Origin: CAYOWQ01 sp964407695
GTDB taxonomy: Bacteria > Planctomycetota > Phycisphaerae > Phycisphaerales > SM1A02
Direction: 5' to 3'
DNA: 64,000 bases
NCBI GenBank assembly: GCA_964407695.1
Contig: CAYOWQ010000011.1
Location: 1 to 64,000, forward strand
A model generated the notes under the pieces. That model was given only the letters and a program-made list of their open reading frames with translations, was not told the origin of the DNA and searched no databases. The position numbers and the translations under genes are program-made. Positions within the stretch are counted from its first letter, which is position 1. Every line of letters starts with the position of its first letter. Below are positions 8,201 through 17,949 of this stretch, in pieces.

Positions 8201-11200
8201 AGTCGACCGGAAACCCGTTGGATGTCCGGTTGATTGCGTCGCCGGGAAGCAATGCGATCATCATGGTGGGGCCGGAGGCGGATCTTGCGGAAGTTGACGC
8301 GATGGTGACCCCGCTTGACGCTCGGCCATCGCAGGATGCGATCGACGCCAAGACATTTGAGCTGAAGTTTGCGGAGGCGGGACAGATTGCGCCAATCGTG
8401 CAGACGCTCCTGAATGACCAGCAGGATCAGGATCCGCGGATCGTGCTGGAACGGATTCGGCGATCGCGCGGGCAGCTCGATCTGACGCCGAAAATTCGTG
8501 TGGAGGCGGATCATCGGACAAACAGTCTGATCGTTTCGGGGCCCCAACGGCTGGTGGCGCTGGCGAATACGCTGATCACTGAACTTGACCGGCCCGATGA
8601 GGGTTCGACGCGGACCTATGCCTCGTTCACGCCCGCGAACGCAGATCCATCGGCCCTGTCGGAAGCAACGAAGCGTGTGGTGGCGGCGACGCAGAGCGGT
8701 GGGACCCGGTCAACGCTTGAGCTTCTGCCCGATGCGCAATCGGGTGCGATCCTGATCATCGGTACGAAGGATGAGGTGGATCGTGCCACGGCGTTCATGA
8801 AGCAACGGGATGCGGAGAGCCTGGCACTGCCCCAGGTGGATCTGGCGATTCTGCCGCTGACGCATGCGGACGCCAAGGCGATCGCCCCGGTCATGTCGGC
8901 GCTGCTGCAGGATCGTTCGCGTTGGCCTGCGAAGCTGGCCGCGGCGGCGAAGGCGGGATTGACGATTGCGCAGCCGACGGCGACGGCCGATCCATCGGCA
9001 AATCGATTGCTGATTAGCGCTCCGAGCGAACTCACGGCGACAGCGCGGGATCTGGTCGCGCAGATCGACCAGCCGGCCAAGACGGGAGTTCAGGAGACTC
9101 GGTTGCTGAGCCTGAAGGTGGCGAAGGCGGATCAGGCGGCGAACGCGATTCGCGTGGCGATGGAGGCTCGCACGGGGACGGGGTCGCTGAAGCCAGCGAT
9201 CGCCTCCGATCCGAGCAGCAATTCGCTCATCGTGACGGCGTCGCCGGAAACACTGTCGGAGATTGAGAAGCTGGTGGCGTCGATGGATGAGGGGCAGACT
9301 CCGGACCAGATGCAGGTGCGGACTGTGTTTCTGAAATTCGCGAGAGCGGAGTCGGTGGCGCCGCTGGTGACGGACCTGTTGGCGGAAAAGGAGTTGCTCG
9401 ACGTCAACGACCTGCCGAATTGGGCGAGGGTTGATTACATCCGGAGCCGAGAGCAGGGGGCCTCGGGCCGCCCGCCATTTCGGGTGACGGCGGATGCGCG
9501 GCTCAATGCCATCATCGTGTCGGGGCCGTCGGCAGCGCTCAACACCGCGGAGCAGATGATCGCCCAGTTGGATGTGGATCCCGGAAGCGTCAACGGGTCG
9601 GGCGATCGATCCATTCGCGTCCTGACAATCCGCAATGCGAATGCGGGAGAAATTGCGGAGACGCTCAGCGCACTCTTTGACGATGAGGCGACAGAACAGC
9701 GGCCCACGATTCGAGTGAATGAGGCCAGCAACAGTCTGATCGTTCGCGCCAGTGCCCGGCAGTTCGCAACGATTGACGAGGTGGTCAGGAAGATCGATGA
9801 CGCGACCATTGCCAGCGGGCGCGAGCTTCGAACCATTCCGATCGACCGATCGAAGGCCGACGCGAAGGATGTGGCGGAGATGTTGAAGCGAATGCTTCAG
9901 AAGGGACAGGATGGCTCGAAGGTTGAGGTCATCACGATCGATGAGCTCCTGAAGAAGGTCAGCTTGAGTCGGCCCCGCTCGGCGGAAGGTGTGGGCGGGT
10001 TGGCGGGCGTCCTGGCGATGGCCGCGATGGGACAGACGGAGTCCGGCGGCGAGCCGCAGCCGGAGCTGACTATTGCCGTGGATGAGGCGACAAACTCGCT
10101 GGTTGTGGTGGGATCGGATCGCTCGCTGGATCGGCTGATGGATCTCGCGCGGCAGCTGCAGGAACAGATGCCGAGCGCCCCGGGAAAGATTCGATATATC
10201 GCGTTGCCGGAGGGCACGGACGCGGAGCGGATTCGGGCGCTGGCCTCGGAGACGATGCGCCAACTGGCGCCGGCCGGAGGAAAGCCCGGTGATGTGGCGA
10301 AGAGAACGGCGATCGTGGCCGATGCGGCGGGCGGCGGTCTCCTGATCGCGGCCGATGACACGGATTTTGAACTGATCGGATCGTTGGTGGCGACGCTGGC
10401 GAAGTCGGGTACACCCGAAAGGCTCGTGGTGAAGATCTATCCGTTGACGACGATTACAGCGGATCGAGCCGCGGGAAGCATCCGGGCCTTGATCGGCAGT
10501 GATGGACGGGGGAGATCGCCGCGCGTGCGCGACATGGCGATGACTCTGGTGACCGGTGATGCTTCGGTGGAGGCCGTGATTGATCCGAGCCGGATGAAGG
10601 TGACGTCGGACGCGATCAACAATGCCGTGATCGTGATGGGTGATCCTGATGCGATCGCGTTCATGGATCGATTCGTGGAGATGATCGACCAGACCCCGAT
10701 TAATACGCAGAGCACGCTGCGGCTCTTTCCTCTGAAGAACGCGAGGGCGAGCGAGCTGAGCAGTACACTTCGCAACATCTTCCGGGCGCGGCATCGCAAT
10801 CTGGGTGGGGGCGGACAGGGCGAGCCGGAGTTTGCAGCCGACGAACGGACGAACACCCTGGTGGTGACGGCGGAGGCGGAGCAACTGGCCGAAGTCGACG
10901 GACTGATTGCTCAGCTGGATGTGGGACCGGCCAATGATCGACGAACGCTCAAGACGATCACCTTGAATTCGGCTTCCGCGGATCAAGCGGCGGAGATCGT
11001 GAACAAGGTGGTCATCGGTACCGATCCATCGCGACGATCATCGACCTTGATCGTGTCTGATACGACTTCGGGCGTGCTGCTGGTGCGGGCGACCGACGAG
11101 GTGCTTACGGAAATTGAGCAGGTCATTCGCGAGATCGATCGTGAGGCGACATCGCAATTCGAGGTGCGAACGCTCACGTTGCAGCATGCCGATGCCTCGA

Positions 11201-14200
11201 CCGTGGCGACCGTGCTTCAGAAGTTCTTCGATGATCGGGCCAGACTGTCGAGCGTGGGACGCAACCGCCGCGAGCAGGGTCGGCGGGTGACGATCGTCGG
11301 TGATATGACCTCGGCGACGTTGCTGGTGGCGGCATCGGATGAGGACTTTGAGGAAGTGAAGACGCTGGTGGAGCGATTTGACAGCGCTGAGGCCTCGCAG
11401 GCGATGGCGTATCGAGTGTATCCGCTCAAGAATGCCAAGGCCGGCGACATCGAACAGACACTGCAGCGGCTGATCGATGATCTGACGTGGAGCGAATCGA
11501 GCGGCATCTTCATGCCGTGGATGCGGCAGGGACAGAACGCTCAGAAGGATGCGATCGCCATTCGGGCTGAGCCGCGGCTGAACTCAATCATCGTCACCGG
11601 GCGGGGGGACCGATTCGATGTTGCCGAACAGATGATCGAGATGTTGGATGCGCCGTTGCCTGAGGGAGATAAGCGGCTGGTGCGGCTCTATGTCCCGCGA
11701 AACACGGATGTCAATGTGATGGCCGACCTGATTCGTGACGCCATGGGCGACACCTCGGGCCAACAGCGATGGTTTGATCCGTCCCCGGCCCAGCGACCGA
11801 AGGTGCGCGTGGACGACAAGAGTGGAACCATCATTGTCTCCGCCACGGCCAAGGAGCACGACGAGATCAGCTCGATTGTCAGCGGGATTGAATCGCGGCC
11901 ACCTGCGGCGAATGTTGAAACCTCGGTCATGCAGGTCGAATTCGGGCGAGCAAGCGAACTGGGTCGCACGTTGCGTGATTTTCTTGTGCAGCAGGCTCGG
12001 TCGTCCAAATCCGGTGAGCCGGAGGTGGCCATTGTCGCGAGCGAGTCGGCGAACACGCTGCTGGTCTCGGGCACGCATGACGAGATTTCAACGGTTCGCG
12101 ACCTGTTGACACGGCTGGATCAACCGGCAACCGCGGGCGATCGCGTGATCGATATCCTGGGATTGAAGGATGGGCGGGCTCCGGAAGTGGCGAGACTTGT
12201 GTCGGAACAATTCCGGCGATCAGGAGGCCAGGGCGGACAGGGGGTGGTCGTCACTGCCGATGCACGAACCAATTCGGTGATCGTCAATGCGCCGACCGCG
12301 CAGTTTGAGCAGGTCAAGGCTCTGATCGAGCGACTGGATTCCCCGAGCGAATCAGCCGTGACGATCATCAGAACCTATGCCTTGGCCAATGCGCGGGCCG
12401 AGGAGGCGGTCAGGATCCTGGGGCAGACCTTGCAGCTTGATTCTCAGGGGAAAACCAGCGGCATCACTATCAAACTGGACGACGGAGACTCGCCGCCGGT
12501 CGAAGTGAAGGCACGGATCGTGGCTGATACAAGGTCCAACAGCCTGGTCATCACGGCGACGAACGAGTCGTTCCCGGTCATCGAGTCATTGGTGAACAAA
12601 CTTGAGGCTGTGCCCGCGTCGAGCCCCGTGGAATACAGGGTGATCTCGTTGGCGCATGCGCTGGCTCCGGATGTGGCCTACACCCTGCGGCAACTGCTGC
12701 CGTTGCCTCGCAACACGAGCGAGCCGGAAGCGAGGATTGACTACAACCGGCTGGAGAACCAACTCGTCATCTCGGCAACGACCGACCAATTCCAGCAGAT
12801 CGATGCCATCTTGAAGGAGATAGATCAACCGTCAGCCACCAAGCGCACGACGGATTTTGTGCCGCTGAAATTCGCCAAGGCTGAGAAGGTGCGGGAAGCG
12901 CTGTCGTATTTCTACGGTCAGTTCGCGGCCGACGCGGATACGCCGGGCAAGCAGAATGTTCGCATCATTGCCGACCCGGCCAGCAACTCGCTGGTGATCT
13001 CCGCCGATGAAGCAGAGTGGGAGGGAATTCGCGGGCTCCTGGCCAAGCTTGATCGCGAGGATTACGACACGTCATTGCAGTTACGGGTGATGCCGTTGAC
13101 CTATTCGGATGCGCGCAGCGTGGCCCGGGCTATTACGGAGGCGTTTCAGGGGGCGATTCGGCAGCAGCAGAGCTCGGAACAGGAACGGCGCCAGCCGACG
13201 CGGCGACCCGGCGATGAGCAGAGACCTGATGTGCAAGTGCCGGCAGCGCTGGTGAAGTCGGAAGAGTGGGTATCGGCGGCCGCCGAGCCACAAACCAACT
13301 CCGTCATCGTTTCCGCCAGCCTTTCGAATATCCGAAAGATTGAGCAGATCATCTCGCAGCTGGATGTGCCGGAGTCGTCGAAGCTTCCGCCGCCGCAGCT
13401 GATACCGGTTCGAAGCGGGAACCCAACGCAACTGGCAGAGGCGATCAGCAAGTTGTATGCGGCCGAAGGCGAGAACAGGTCCACACGAGCGCTTCGCATC
13501 ATCGGTGATGTAACAACCAATACGCTCATCGTACGGGCCGAGGAAAGCGATTTTGCGCAGGTGAAGGCGTTGGCTGACGCACTGCAACAGCAGTCTTCGA
13601 GTCAGGGACTTGGCGTTCATGTGTTGAAGTTGACATCGGCGCCGGCCGCAAGAATCGCCAGCGCCGTCGAGGACGCCTTCGCAGCGAAAGCGAAGCAGTC
13701 GAATTTGCCGCTCTCGATCACGGTGGATGCCGCAGGCAACAATCTCGTGGTGGCGTCGACCGGGCCCATGTATGACGAGATCGTGGCGACGGTACAGCAG
13801 ATGGATGCCATGGCGCCCGCCGCAGGGCAGGGGATCTTCATCATTGAACTCGAGAACATTTCGCCGGAGGCAGCCAGGCACGTGGTGGAGCGCATCGGGC
13901 TGGACAAGGCTCCGACGGATCAGTCCACGTCGCGAATCGTCGTGGAACCGATCAAGGTTTCGACCTTGGCGGGCCGCAACGCCATCGTCGTTGTCGCCAA
14001 TCCGGGCGATCGCGACACGATTGTTGCGCTGATGAAGGCGATCGACGCCGAGCCGAAAATGGCGGAGGCCCAGTTGCGTGTCTTCCCGCTGAAGAATGCG
14101 AAGGCTTCAGCCCTGGCCTCGCTGCTGAATGCGATGCTGGCCCCGGATGAAGGTCAGCAGCAGAATTCAACCCTGTCGCGGGCCATGCGAGAGCAGATCC

Positions 14201-17200
14201 GGCGGCTGAATCTTCGACGTGATGGAGCGGATCAGCCCGACGTGAAGCTTGACCTGGCAAAACCGATCCGAATTCAGCCCGACGATGCGCTGAACGCACT
14301 GATTGTGAGTTCGACGCCCGAGAACGTCGGTTCGATCGAGCAGGTCATCGGGGTGCTGGATCAACTGCCCATCACGGAAGCGGTCACGGTGCAGATCTTT
14401 CCGCTGGAAAATATTTCGGCAAGAGAATTCGGCCGCATCGTCAAGGATCTCTTCTCGCAGGGCAAGCAGCTCAATTCCGTTCCCGGTGTTGACCTGAAAG
14501 GGATGCCAGCGGGCACCGTGGGGCGGGCGCTGCTGGACGAGGTCGCTCTCAGCATCGACGAGCGATCGAACACCGTCGTCGTTGCGGGCAAGGAGGAGTC
14601 GGTCGCATTCGTCCAGGTGCTGCGCGACAAGATTGATTCGGGGGTAACCATCGGCTGGGTGGAGCCTCGATTGATTCCACTGCGATTCGCCGATGCCACG
14701 GACCTGGCGACCACAATCAATGACATCGTCGTCAATGGGGCGACGAATCTTCCCCAATCAACGCCGATTCAACAACAGATTGGCCGTTTGCGCATGGCCC
14801 GGTCGCAGCCAAACGGACAGGAAGCGAAGGTCATCGAGGCGGATGTGTTCCAGCCGATGACGCAGCTGCTGGTGAAGCCTGAGCCGCAGATGAACGCGCT
14901 GGTGTGTGTGGGCACACCGGCGAACTTGGATGTGGTTGAGGAGTTTGTCCGTTTGCTGGACGTCGAGGCGTCGGCCCCGGAGAACTCCGTTCGAATCTAT
15001 CCGTTGAGCTTCGCTTCCGCGGCGAAGGTGGCGCAGACGGTGGGACGGCTCTTCGATCAACAGGCTCAACTGAAGGCAATTCGACCCGAAGATCGGGTTT
15101 TTGCGCAGGCCGACGAGCGCACCAACGCGCTGGTGGTGACGACCAGTCCTCGCAGCTTTGCGGTGCTTGAAGGGCTGCTGAAATCGCTCGACCAGAAGCT
15201 GTCGCCCGAACTGCGAGAGATCCGGACCATCGAGTTGAAGAATGCGGCCGCATCGCGGCTTGCCTCGATGATTCAGCAGATGATGGATGCGCGGCTTGAT
15301 CGACTTCGCAAGATTCAACCCGAGACCGCCGACCTTGATCGCGTCGTTGTGGTTGCAGATACCCGGGTGAACTCGCTTGTCGTGGCTGCGGGGAATGAGA
15401 CGTTCGAAGTGGTGAAGCGCCTGGCCGAGGATCTTGATCAACCGCTGCCGATCGATAATTCCGCGGTGACCGTGATTCCCATGACCAAAGGGAATGCGGA
15501 TCGAATTGCCCGAGCGGTCCAGGAGATCATGGAACGTCGGTATGCCGATCTGCCCGGTGATGTGAACAAATCGATGCGTCCGCTGGTCCTGACCGATTCT
15601 CGCACGAATAGTCTGCTTGTCGCGGCGAATCCGGAGGATCAACTGACCATCGCTGACCTTGTAAGAAAATTGGAGGACGTGCCGGGCAATCCGGCGGTCG
15701 GTCTTCACGTCATTCCACTGGCGACGGGGCGAGCGGAGACATTGGCGCCACGGCTGCAGAACCTGATGCGAGAGCGTCGACAGAGCCTCGGAGAATCGGC
15801 GAGTCCATCCGATCAGGTCTCCATTCAGGCGGATGCTGGAGGCAACACGCTGATCGTGGCGGCGAGCGACGAGAATGCCGAGATGGTTCAAGGGCTGGTT
15901 GAGGCCCTTTCAAAGGCCGAGGCCGAGGCGATCGGCGGCCAGAATGTCGAGATCGTGACCCTGACGACGGCCAAGTCGACAGAGATCGTGCCGCTGCTCG
16001 AAGAGATGTATGTCAATGAGGAGAATCGCAAGCGAGGAGCGGGCACGGTCCGTGTCACGGCAGACCAGCGGCTTAATGCGGTCCTTCTCTCAGGTTCTGT
16101 TTCGGATATCAATGCGCTGAAGTCGCTGACGCGGCAATTGGATGGAGCGCCGGCCGCGGCGGTGGTGGAGATCAAGTACATCCCGCTGACGAGCGCCAAT
16201 GCTCTGGAGACGGTCAGTCTGATCGAGAATGTCCTTGCCGGGCGCAACCTTGCGGGCCGGCGGCTGGCCTCGCAGGCGACGGTGCTGAAGTACCTCAAGG
16301 AGTATGAGGACGAGAGCGGTAACGGGAAGGCTGAGATGGAAGTCTCAACCGCCATTCGTGAGACCATCAACCTCACGCCGGATCTGCGCACCAACACGAT
16401 CATCATTTCCGCGCCTCGCGAAGCGATGGCGATGATTGAGCGGATGATCAAAGATCTGGACGGCTCGAACATTGGCGCCCAGCGGCTGCGAATCTTCAAA
16501 CTGACGAATGCCGACGCCGAAGCGACGGCAACGATCCTTTCCGAACTGTTCAACCTGAAGCGTCAGGGAAATCTGATGGTGTTGAAGCCTCGGGAGGACG
16601 TTGTGTCCGGAGTGGCCGATGGGCTGGCCGAGCCGCCGGCGCTGGCGGGGCTCTCGGGGACAGACCTTACGGCCGTGCCGGATGAGCGACAGCAATTGTC
16701 CATTACGGTCGACAGCCGGACCAACAGCCTGCTGGTCTCGGCCACGCCGAATTATCTGGATCTGGTTGAGCAGGTTGTTTCGGAATTGGATGCGCAGCAG
16801 GCGAATGAGCGGGAGACATATGTTTACCGGCTGAAGAATGCCGTCGCCGCCGAGGTCGCGGAGGTGGTGTCCAAATTCGTCCAGGAGGACCAGAAGAAGC
16901 TGATCGAGACGCTCTCGACGGATCAACTCCCGTCTGCGGCTCGCCTGCTTGAGCGAGAGGTGACGATTGTCGGTGATGAGAAATCCAATACCGTGCTCGT
17001 GAATGCGAGCCCGCGCTACATGGAACAGGTCAAGCTGATGATCGAGGAGTTGGATATCGATCCGCCGCAGGTCCTGATCCAGGTGCTGCTGGCGGAAATC
17101 ACGCTGGATTCGAGCGACGAATGGGGCGTGGACTTCAATTTCGCCAAGGAAGTCGGGGCCACGGTTGTCACGGGTGGTTACGGTCTCGCCAGCGCGTTCG

Positions 17201-17949
17201 TGACGGGCATGGGTGTGCCGAATATCGCGGTGGCGGGTGAAGACTTCAATCTGCTGATCAGGGCGATGCAGTCGCAGGGGCGATTGAATGTGCTTTCCAA
17301 TCCGTCAATCATGACAGCCAACAACGAAGAGGCCCAGATCCAGATCGGTGAGACCGTTCGCCTGCCGGAGAGCACCTCGTTCGAGGGAGGCTCGCAGCAG
17401 AGCTCGGTGGAGCCCGAGGACATCGGCGTCATTCTGAAGGTGACCCCGTCGATCAATCCGGACGGGTTCGTTCGAATGGACATCAATCCGGAGATTTCGA
17501 GCCTCTCCGCCCGGACCACGCGGATCAGTGAGGATTTTGAGTCGCCGATCATCACTCGACGAAAGGCCAACACCACGGTGACCATCAAGGACGGGCAAAC
17601 GGTGGTTATCGGCGGCCTGATTTCCAGCCGTTATGAACGCCGTGATGAGAAGGTGCCGCTGCTGGGCGACCTGCCAATTTTCGGGCCATTGTTTCGAGCC
17701 GAAACCACTGAGCAGTCCAACACTGAATTGCTCATCGTCCTGACTCCGCATGTGATCATGAGTCCGGCCGGGGATCGGGTCGAGGACATGCGGATTCTGA
17801 GCCGAGATGAAATTGATCGATTGAGTATTCCCGAAACGATCAAGGACCAGATTCGACGTGGGGCTCTCTATGGCAATGAGAGCTATTACGACAAGGACGG
17901 CAATCCGATCGTGCGACCCGCGGCGACACAGCCGGAGTCTCACCCGTGA
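5275..17949 (+). CDS. Giant secretin (GspD/PilQ family) with about 45 tandem N-domains
   Basis: Outer-membrane channel subunit, about 4,224 residues against the usual 600-800. The start at 5275 (MYRPFFTVLLAGLL) follows GGAGG at 8-base spacing and gives a signal peptide ending near ATA-QSE; an upstream ATG at 5230 would bury it. After an Ala/Pro linker comes an N0/STN domain (about 60-142), then about 45 consecutive N1-like (KH-fold, Secretin_N) repeats averaging 85 residues. Each repeat ends in a strand such as ADARTNSVIVNAP and a helix ending in LD. The C-terminal secretin domain (about 3930-4165) contains VLIQVLLAEITLDSSDEWG, LNVLSNPSIMTANNEEAQ, VTIKDGQTVVIGGLIS and VPLLGDLPIFGPLF, so the gate and barrel are intact. 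The frame stays open for 12.7 kb and the repeats have diverged, which argues for long-maintained function. It follows the pilM- and pilO-like genes and overlaps a lipoprotein gene by four bases. Confidence 0.95.
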   Translation: MYRPFFTVLLAGLLTPHAATAQSEMPASPSAESPAAPPVAAPPVAAPPDGAETSSKPAAEIRFNFKGATWDQALDYFSRLSGLPIVREVPAPDGTVDYLSSRVYSLPEALQTLNILLQTRGVMLRREDDRLFLQKLEDMKREDIPTFVGRLPEDVTSDQIVTVVVPLLTAQAKPVAEQLSQMVASYGSVSAMEKQNALVLVETAAQVRRLQRIIDELDREDVENVVEFIPIQHANAEDLVKSLTALIGERTIEYVINPANNQRVKLDENKLAGLTIAADARTNAIIGRGTRAKLDQLKETIALLDVPGSAESRSIKTFRLNRLTTTEAAQHLEKLFAGGPTLNANGRRRPKEGPKEGVPSPETPPVIIRQDNAAKITVVGSDSDIADAAALLAEIDGPSSLNGETASVAVVPLRNVKAESAISAAAALSGRQDSTTLRMVAGLDGKSVLVAGPDGEVEGVKAMLAALDQPSSEALAVRVVRVEGANASEYVERAKALFAAQADRVMAAELGTVDFDKTTSMLTLVGSEDSLSRFASILDQVRGAMAPASDVRVLRTRNVKPSTAAAFLQGLAAKALGGGSAQGPIPTFDAIDASDLLIVTAEPSQQQIIAQVLQTFDVPADHEVQPLRIFQLRTADSVSLAATLNANYNARPSSERTSRPVSISADAQTNMLLVAAHPDVLPEIEGIVSQLNDANRVDAEGREIRIFPLKVARAESLARTIDDMFPEPPVPVDPRGRPRPELQKPREVVVRADAQTNSLIVDAPVQRMTGFEKLVESLDRQEIAAETEVRTYRLQHADLGAVSQTLRQLADQGNLGATGGARRANITISMEPLTQTLIVSGPSEIFGRVDDVLKSLDTRKAGPTTSMRLFKLQRARADQLAPMMREILTARIAEDVPDAGLNAASLLTVTTDRATNTLIISAPEALMPAAAELIKQLDSETTAVGSPVIRVHPLTFADASDVSQTLSQALPNVLSKSTGNPLDVRLIASPGSNAIIMVGPEADLAEVDAMVTPLDARPSQDAIDAKTFELKFAEAGQIAPIVQTLLNDQQDQDPRIVLERIRRSRGQLDLTPKIRVEADHRTNSLIVSGPQRLVALANTLITELDRPDEGSTRTYASFTPANADPSALSEATKRVVAATQSGGTRSTLELLPDAQSGAILIIGTKDEVDRATAFMKQRDAESLALPQVDLAILPLTHADAKAIAPVMSALLQDRSRWPAKLAAAAKAGLTIAQPTATADPSANRLLISAPSELTATARDLVAQIDQPAKTGVQETRLLSLKVAKADQAANAIRVAMEARTGTGSLKPAIASDPSSNSLIVTASPETLSEIEKLVASMDEGQTPDQMQVRTVFLKFARAESVAPLVTDLLAEKELLDVNDLPNWARVDYIRSREQGASGRPPFRVTADARLNAIIVSGPSAALNTAEQMIAQLDVDPGSVNGSGDRSIRVLTIRNANAGEIAETLSALFDDEATEQRPTIRVNEASNSLIVRASARQFATIDEVVRKIDDATIASGRELRTIPIDRSKADAKDVAEMLKRMLQKGQDGSKVEVITIDELLKKVSLSRPRSAEGVGGLAGVLAMAAMGQTESGGEPQPELTIAVDEATNSLVVVGSDRSLDRLMDLARQLQEQMPSAPGKIRYIALPEGTDAERIRALASETMRQLAPAGGKPGDVAKRTAIVADAAGGGLLIAADDTDFELIGSLVATLAKSGTPERLVVKIYPLTTITADRAAGSIRALIGSDGRGRSPRVRDMAMTLVTGDASVEAVIDPSRMKVTSDAINNAVIVMGDPDAIAFMDRFVEMIDQTPINTQSTLRLFPLKNARASELSSTLRNIFRARHRNLGGGGQGEPEFAADERTNTLVVTAEAEQLAEVDGLIAQLDVGPANDRRTLKTITLNSASADQAAEIVNKVVIGTDPSRRSSTLIVSDTTSGVLLVRATDEVLTEIEQVIREIDREATSQFEVRTLTLQHADASTVATVLQKFFDDRARLSSVGRNRREQGRRVTIVGDMTSATLLVAASDEDFEEVKTLVERFDSAEASQAMAYRVYPLKNAKAGDIEQTLQRLIDDLTWSESSGIFMPWMRQGQNAQKDAIAIRAEPRLNSIIVTGRGDRFDVAEQMIEMLDAPLPEGDKRLVRLYVPRNTDVNVMADLIRDAMGDTSGQQRWFDPSPAQRPKVRVDDKSGTIIVSATAKEHDEISSIVSGIESRPPAANVETSVMQVEFGRASELGRTLRDFLVQQARSSKSGEPEVAIVASESANTLLVSGTHDEISTVRDLLTRLDQPATAGDRVIDILGLKDGRAPEVARLVSEQFRRSGGQGGQGVVVTADARTNSVIVNAPTAQFEQVKALIERLDSPSESAVTIIRTYALANARAEEAVRILGQTLQLDSQGKTSGITIKLDDGDSPPVEVKARIVADTRSNSLVITATNESFPVIESLVNKLEAVPASSPVEYRVISLAHALAPDVAYTLRQLLPLPRNTSEPEARIDYNRLENQLVISATTDQFQQIDAILKEIDQPSATKRTTDFVPLKFAKAEKVREALSYFYGQFAADADTPGKQNVRIIADPASNSLVISADEAEWEGIRGLLAKLDREDYDTSLQLRVMPLTYSDARSVARAITEAFQGAIRQQQSSEQERRQPTRRPGDEQRPDVQVPAALVKSEEWVSAAAEPQTNSVIVSASLSNIRKIEQIISQLDVPESSKLPPPQLIPVRSGNPTQLAEAISKLYAAEGENRSTRALRIIGDVTTNTLIVRAEESDFAQVKALADALQQQSSSQGLGVHVLKLTSAPAARIASAVEDAFAAKAKQSNLPLSITVDAAGNNLVVASTGPMYDEIVATVQQMDAMAPAAGQGIFIIELENISPEAARHVVERIGLDKAPTDQSTSRIVVEPIKVSTLAGRNAIVVVANPGDRDTIVALMKAIDAEPKMAEAQLRVFPLKNAKASALASLLNAMLAPDEGQQQNSTLSRAMREQIRRLNLRRDGADQPDVKLDLAKPIRIQPDDALNALIVSSTPENVGSIEQVIGVLDQLPITEAVTVQIFPLENISAREFGRIVKDLFSQGKQLNSVPGVDLKGMPAGTVGRALLDEVALSIDERSNTVVVAGKEESVAFVQVLRDKIDSGVTIGWVEPRLIPLRFADATDLATTINDIVVNGATNLPQSTPIQQQIGRLRMARSQPNGQEAKVIEADVFQPMTQLLVKPEPQMNALVCVGTPANLDVVEEFVRLLDVEASAPENSVRIYPLSFASAAKVAQTVGRLFDQQAQLKAIRPEDRVFAQADERTNALVVTTSPRSFAVLEGLLKSLDQKLSPELREIRTIELKNAAASRLASMIQQMMDARLDRLRKIQPETADLDRVVVVADTRVNSLVVAAGNETFEVVKRLAEDLDQPLPIDNSAVTVIPMTKGNADRIARAVQEIMERRYADLPGDVNKSMRPLVLTDSRTNSLLVAANPEDQLTIADLVRKLEDVPGNPAVGLHVIPLATGRAETLAPRLQNLMRERRQSLGESASPSDQVSIQADAGGNTLIVAASDENAEMVQGLVEALSKAEAEAIGGQNVEIVTLTTAKSTEIVPLLEEMYVNEENRKRGAGTVRVTADQRLNAVLLSGSVSDINALKSLTRQLDGAPAAAVVEIKYIPLTSANALETVSLIENVLAGRNLAGRRLASQATVLKYLKEYEDESGNGKAEMEVSTAIRETINLTPDLRTNTIIISAPREAMAMIERMIKDLDGSNIGAQRLRIFKLTNADAEATATILSELFNLKRQGNLMVLKPREDVVSGVADGLAEPPALAGLSGTDLTAVPDERQQLSITVDSRTNSLLVSATPNYLDLVEQVVSELDAQQANERETYVYRLKNAVAAEVAEVVSKFVQEDQKKLIETLSTDQLPSAARLLEREVTIVGDEKSNTVLVNASPRYMEQVKLMIEELDIDPPQVLIQVLLAEITLDSSDEWGVDFNFAKEVGATVVTGGYGLASAFVTGMGVPNIAVAGEDFNLLIRAMQSQGRLNVLSNPSIMTANNEEAQIQIGETVRLPESTSFEGGSQQSSVEPEDIGVILKVTPSINPDGFVRMDINPEISSLSARTTRISEDFESPIITRRKANTTVTIKDGQTVVIGGLISSRYERRDEKVPLLGDLPIFGPLFRAETTEQSNTELLIVLTPHVIMSPAGDRVEDMRILSRDEIDRLSIPETIKDQIRRGALYGNESYYDKDGNPIVRPAATQPESHP

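Noticed and set aside
8710..10986. 758-codon minus-strand frame inside the secretin gene
   Set aside because: Arg/His-rich antisense shadow of the repeats; the plus-strand frame has clear secretin domains over the same bases.
14758..15891. 377-codon minus-strand frame inside the secretin gene
   Set aside because: Same kind of antisense shadow, with no ribosome site or recognisable domain.
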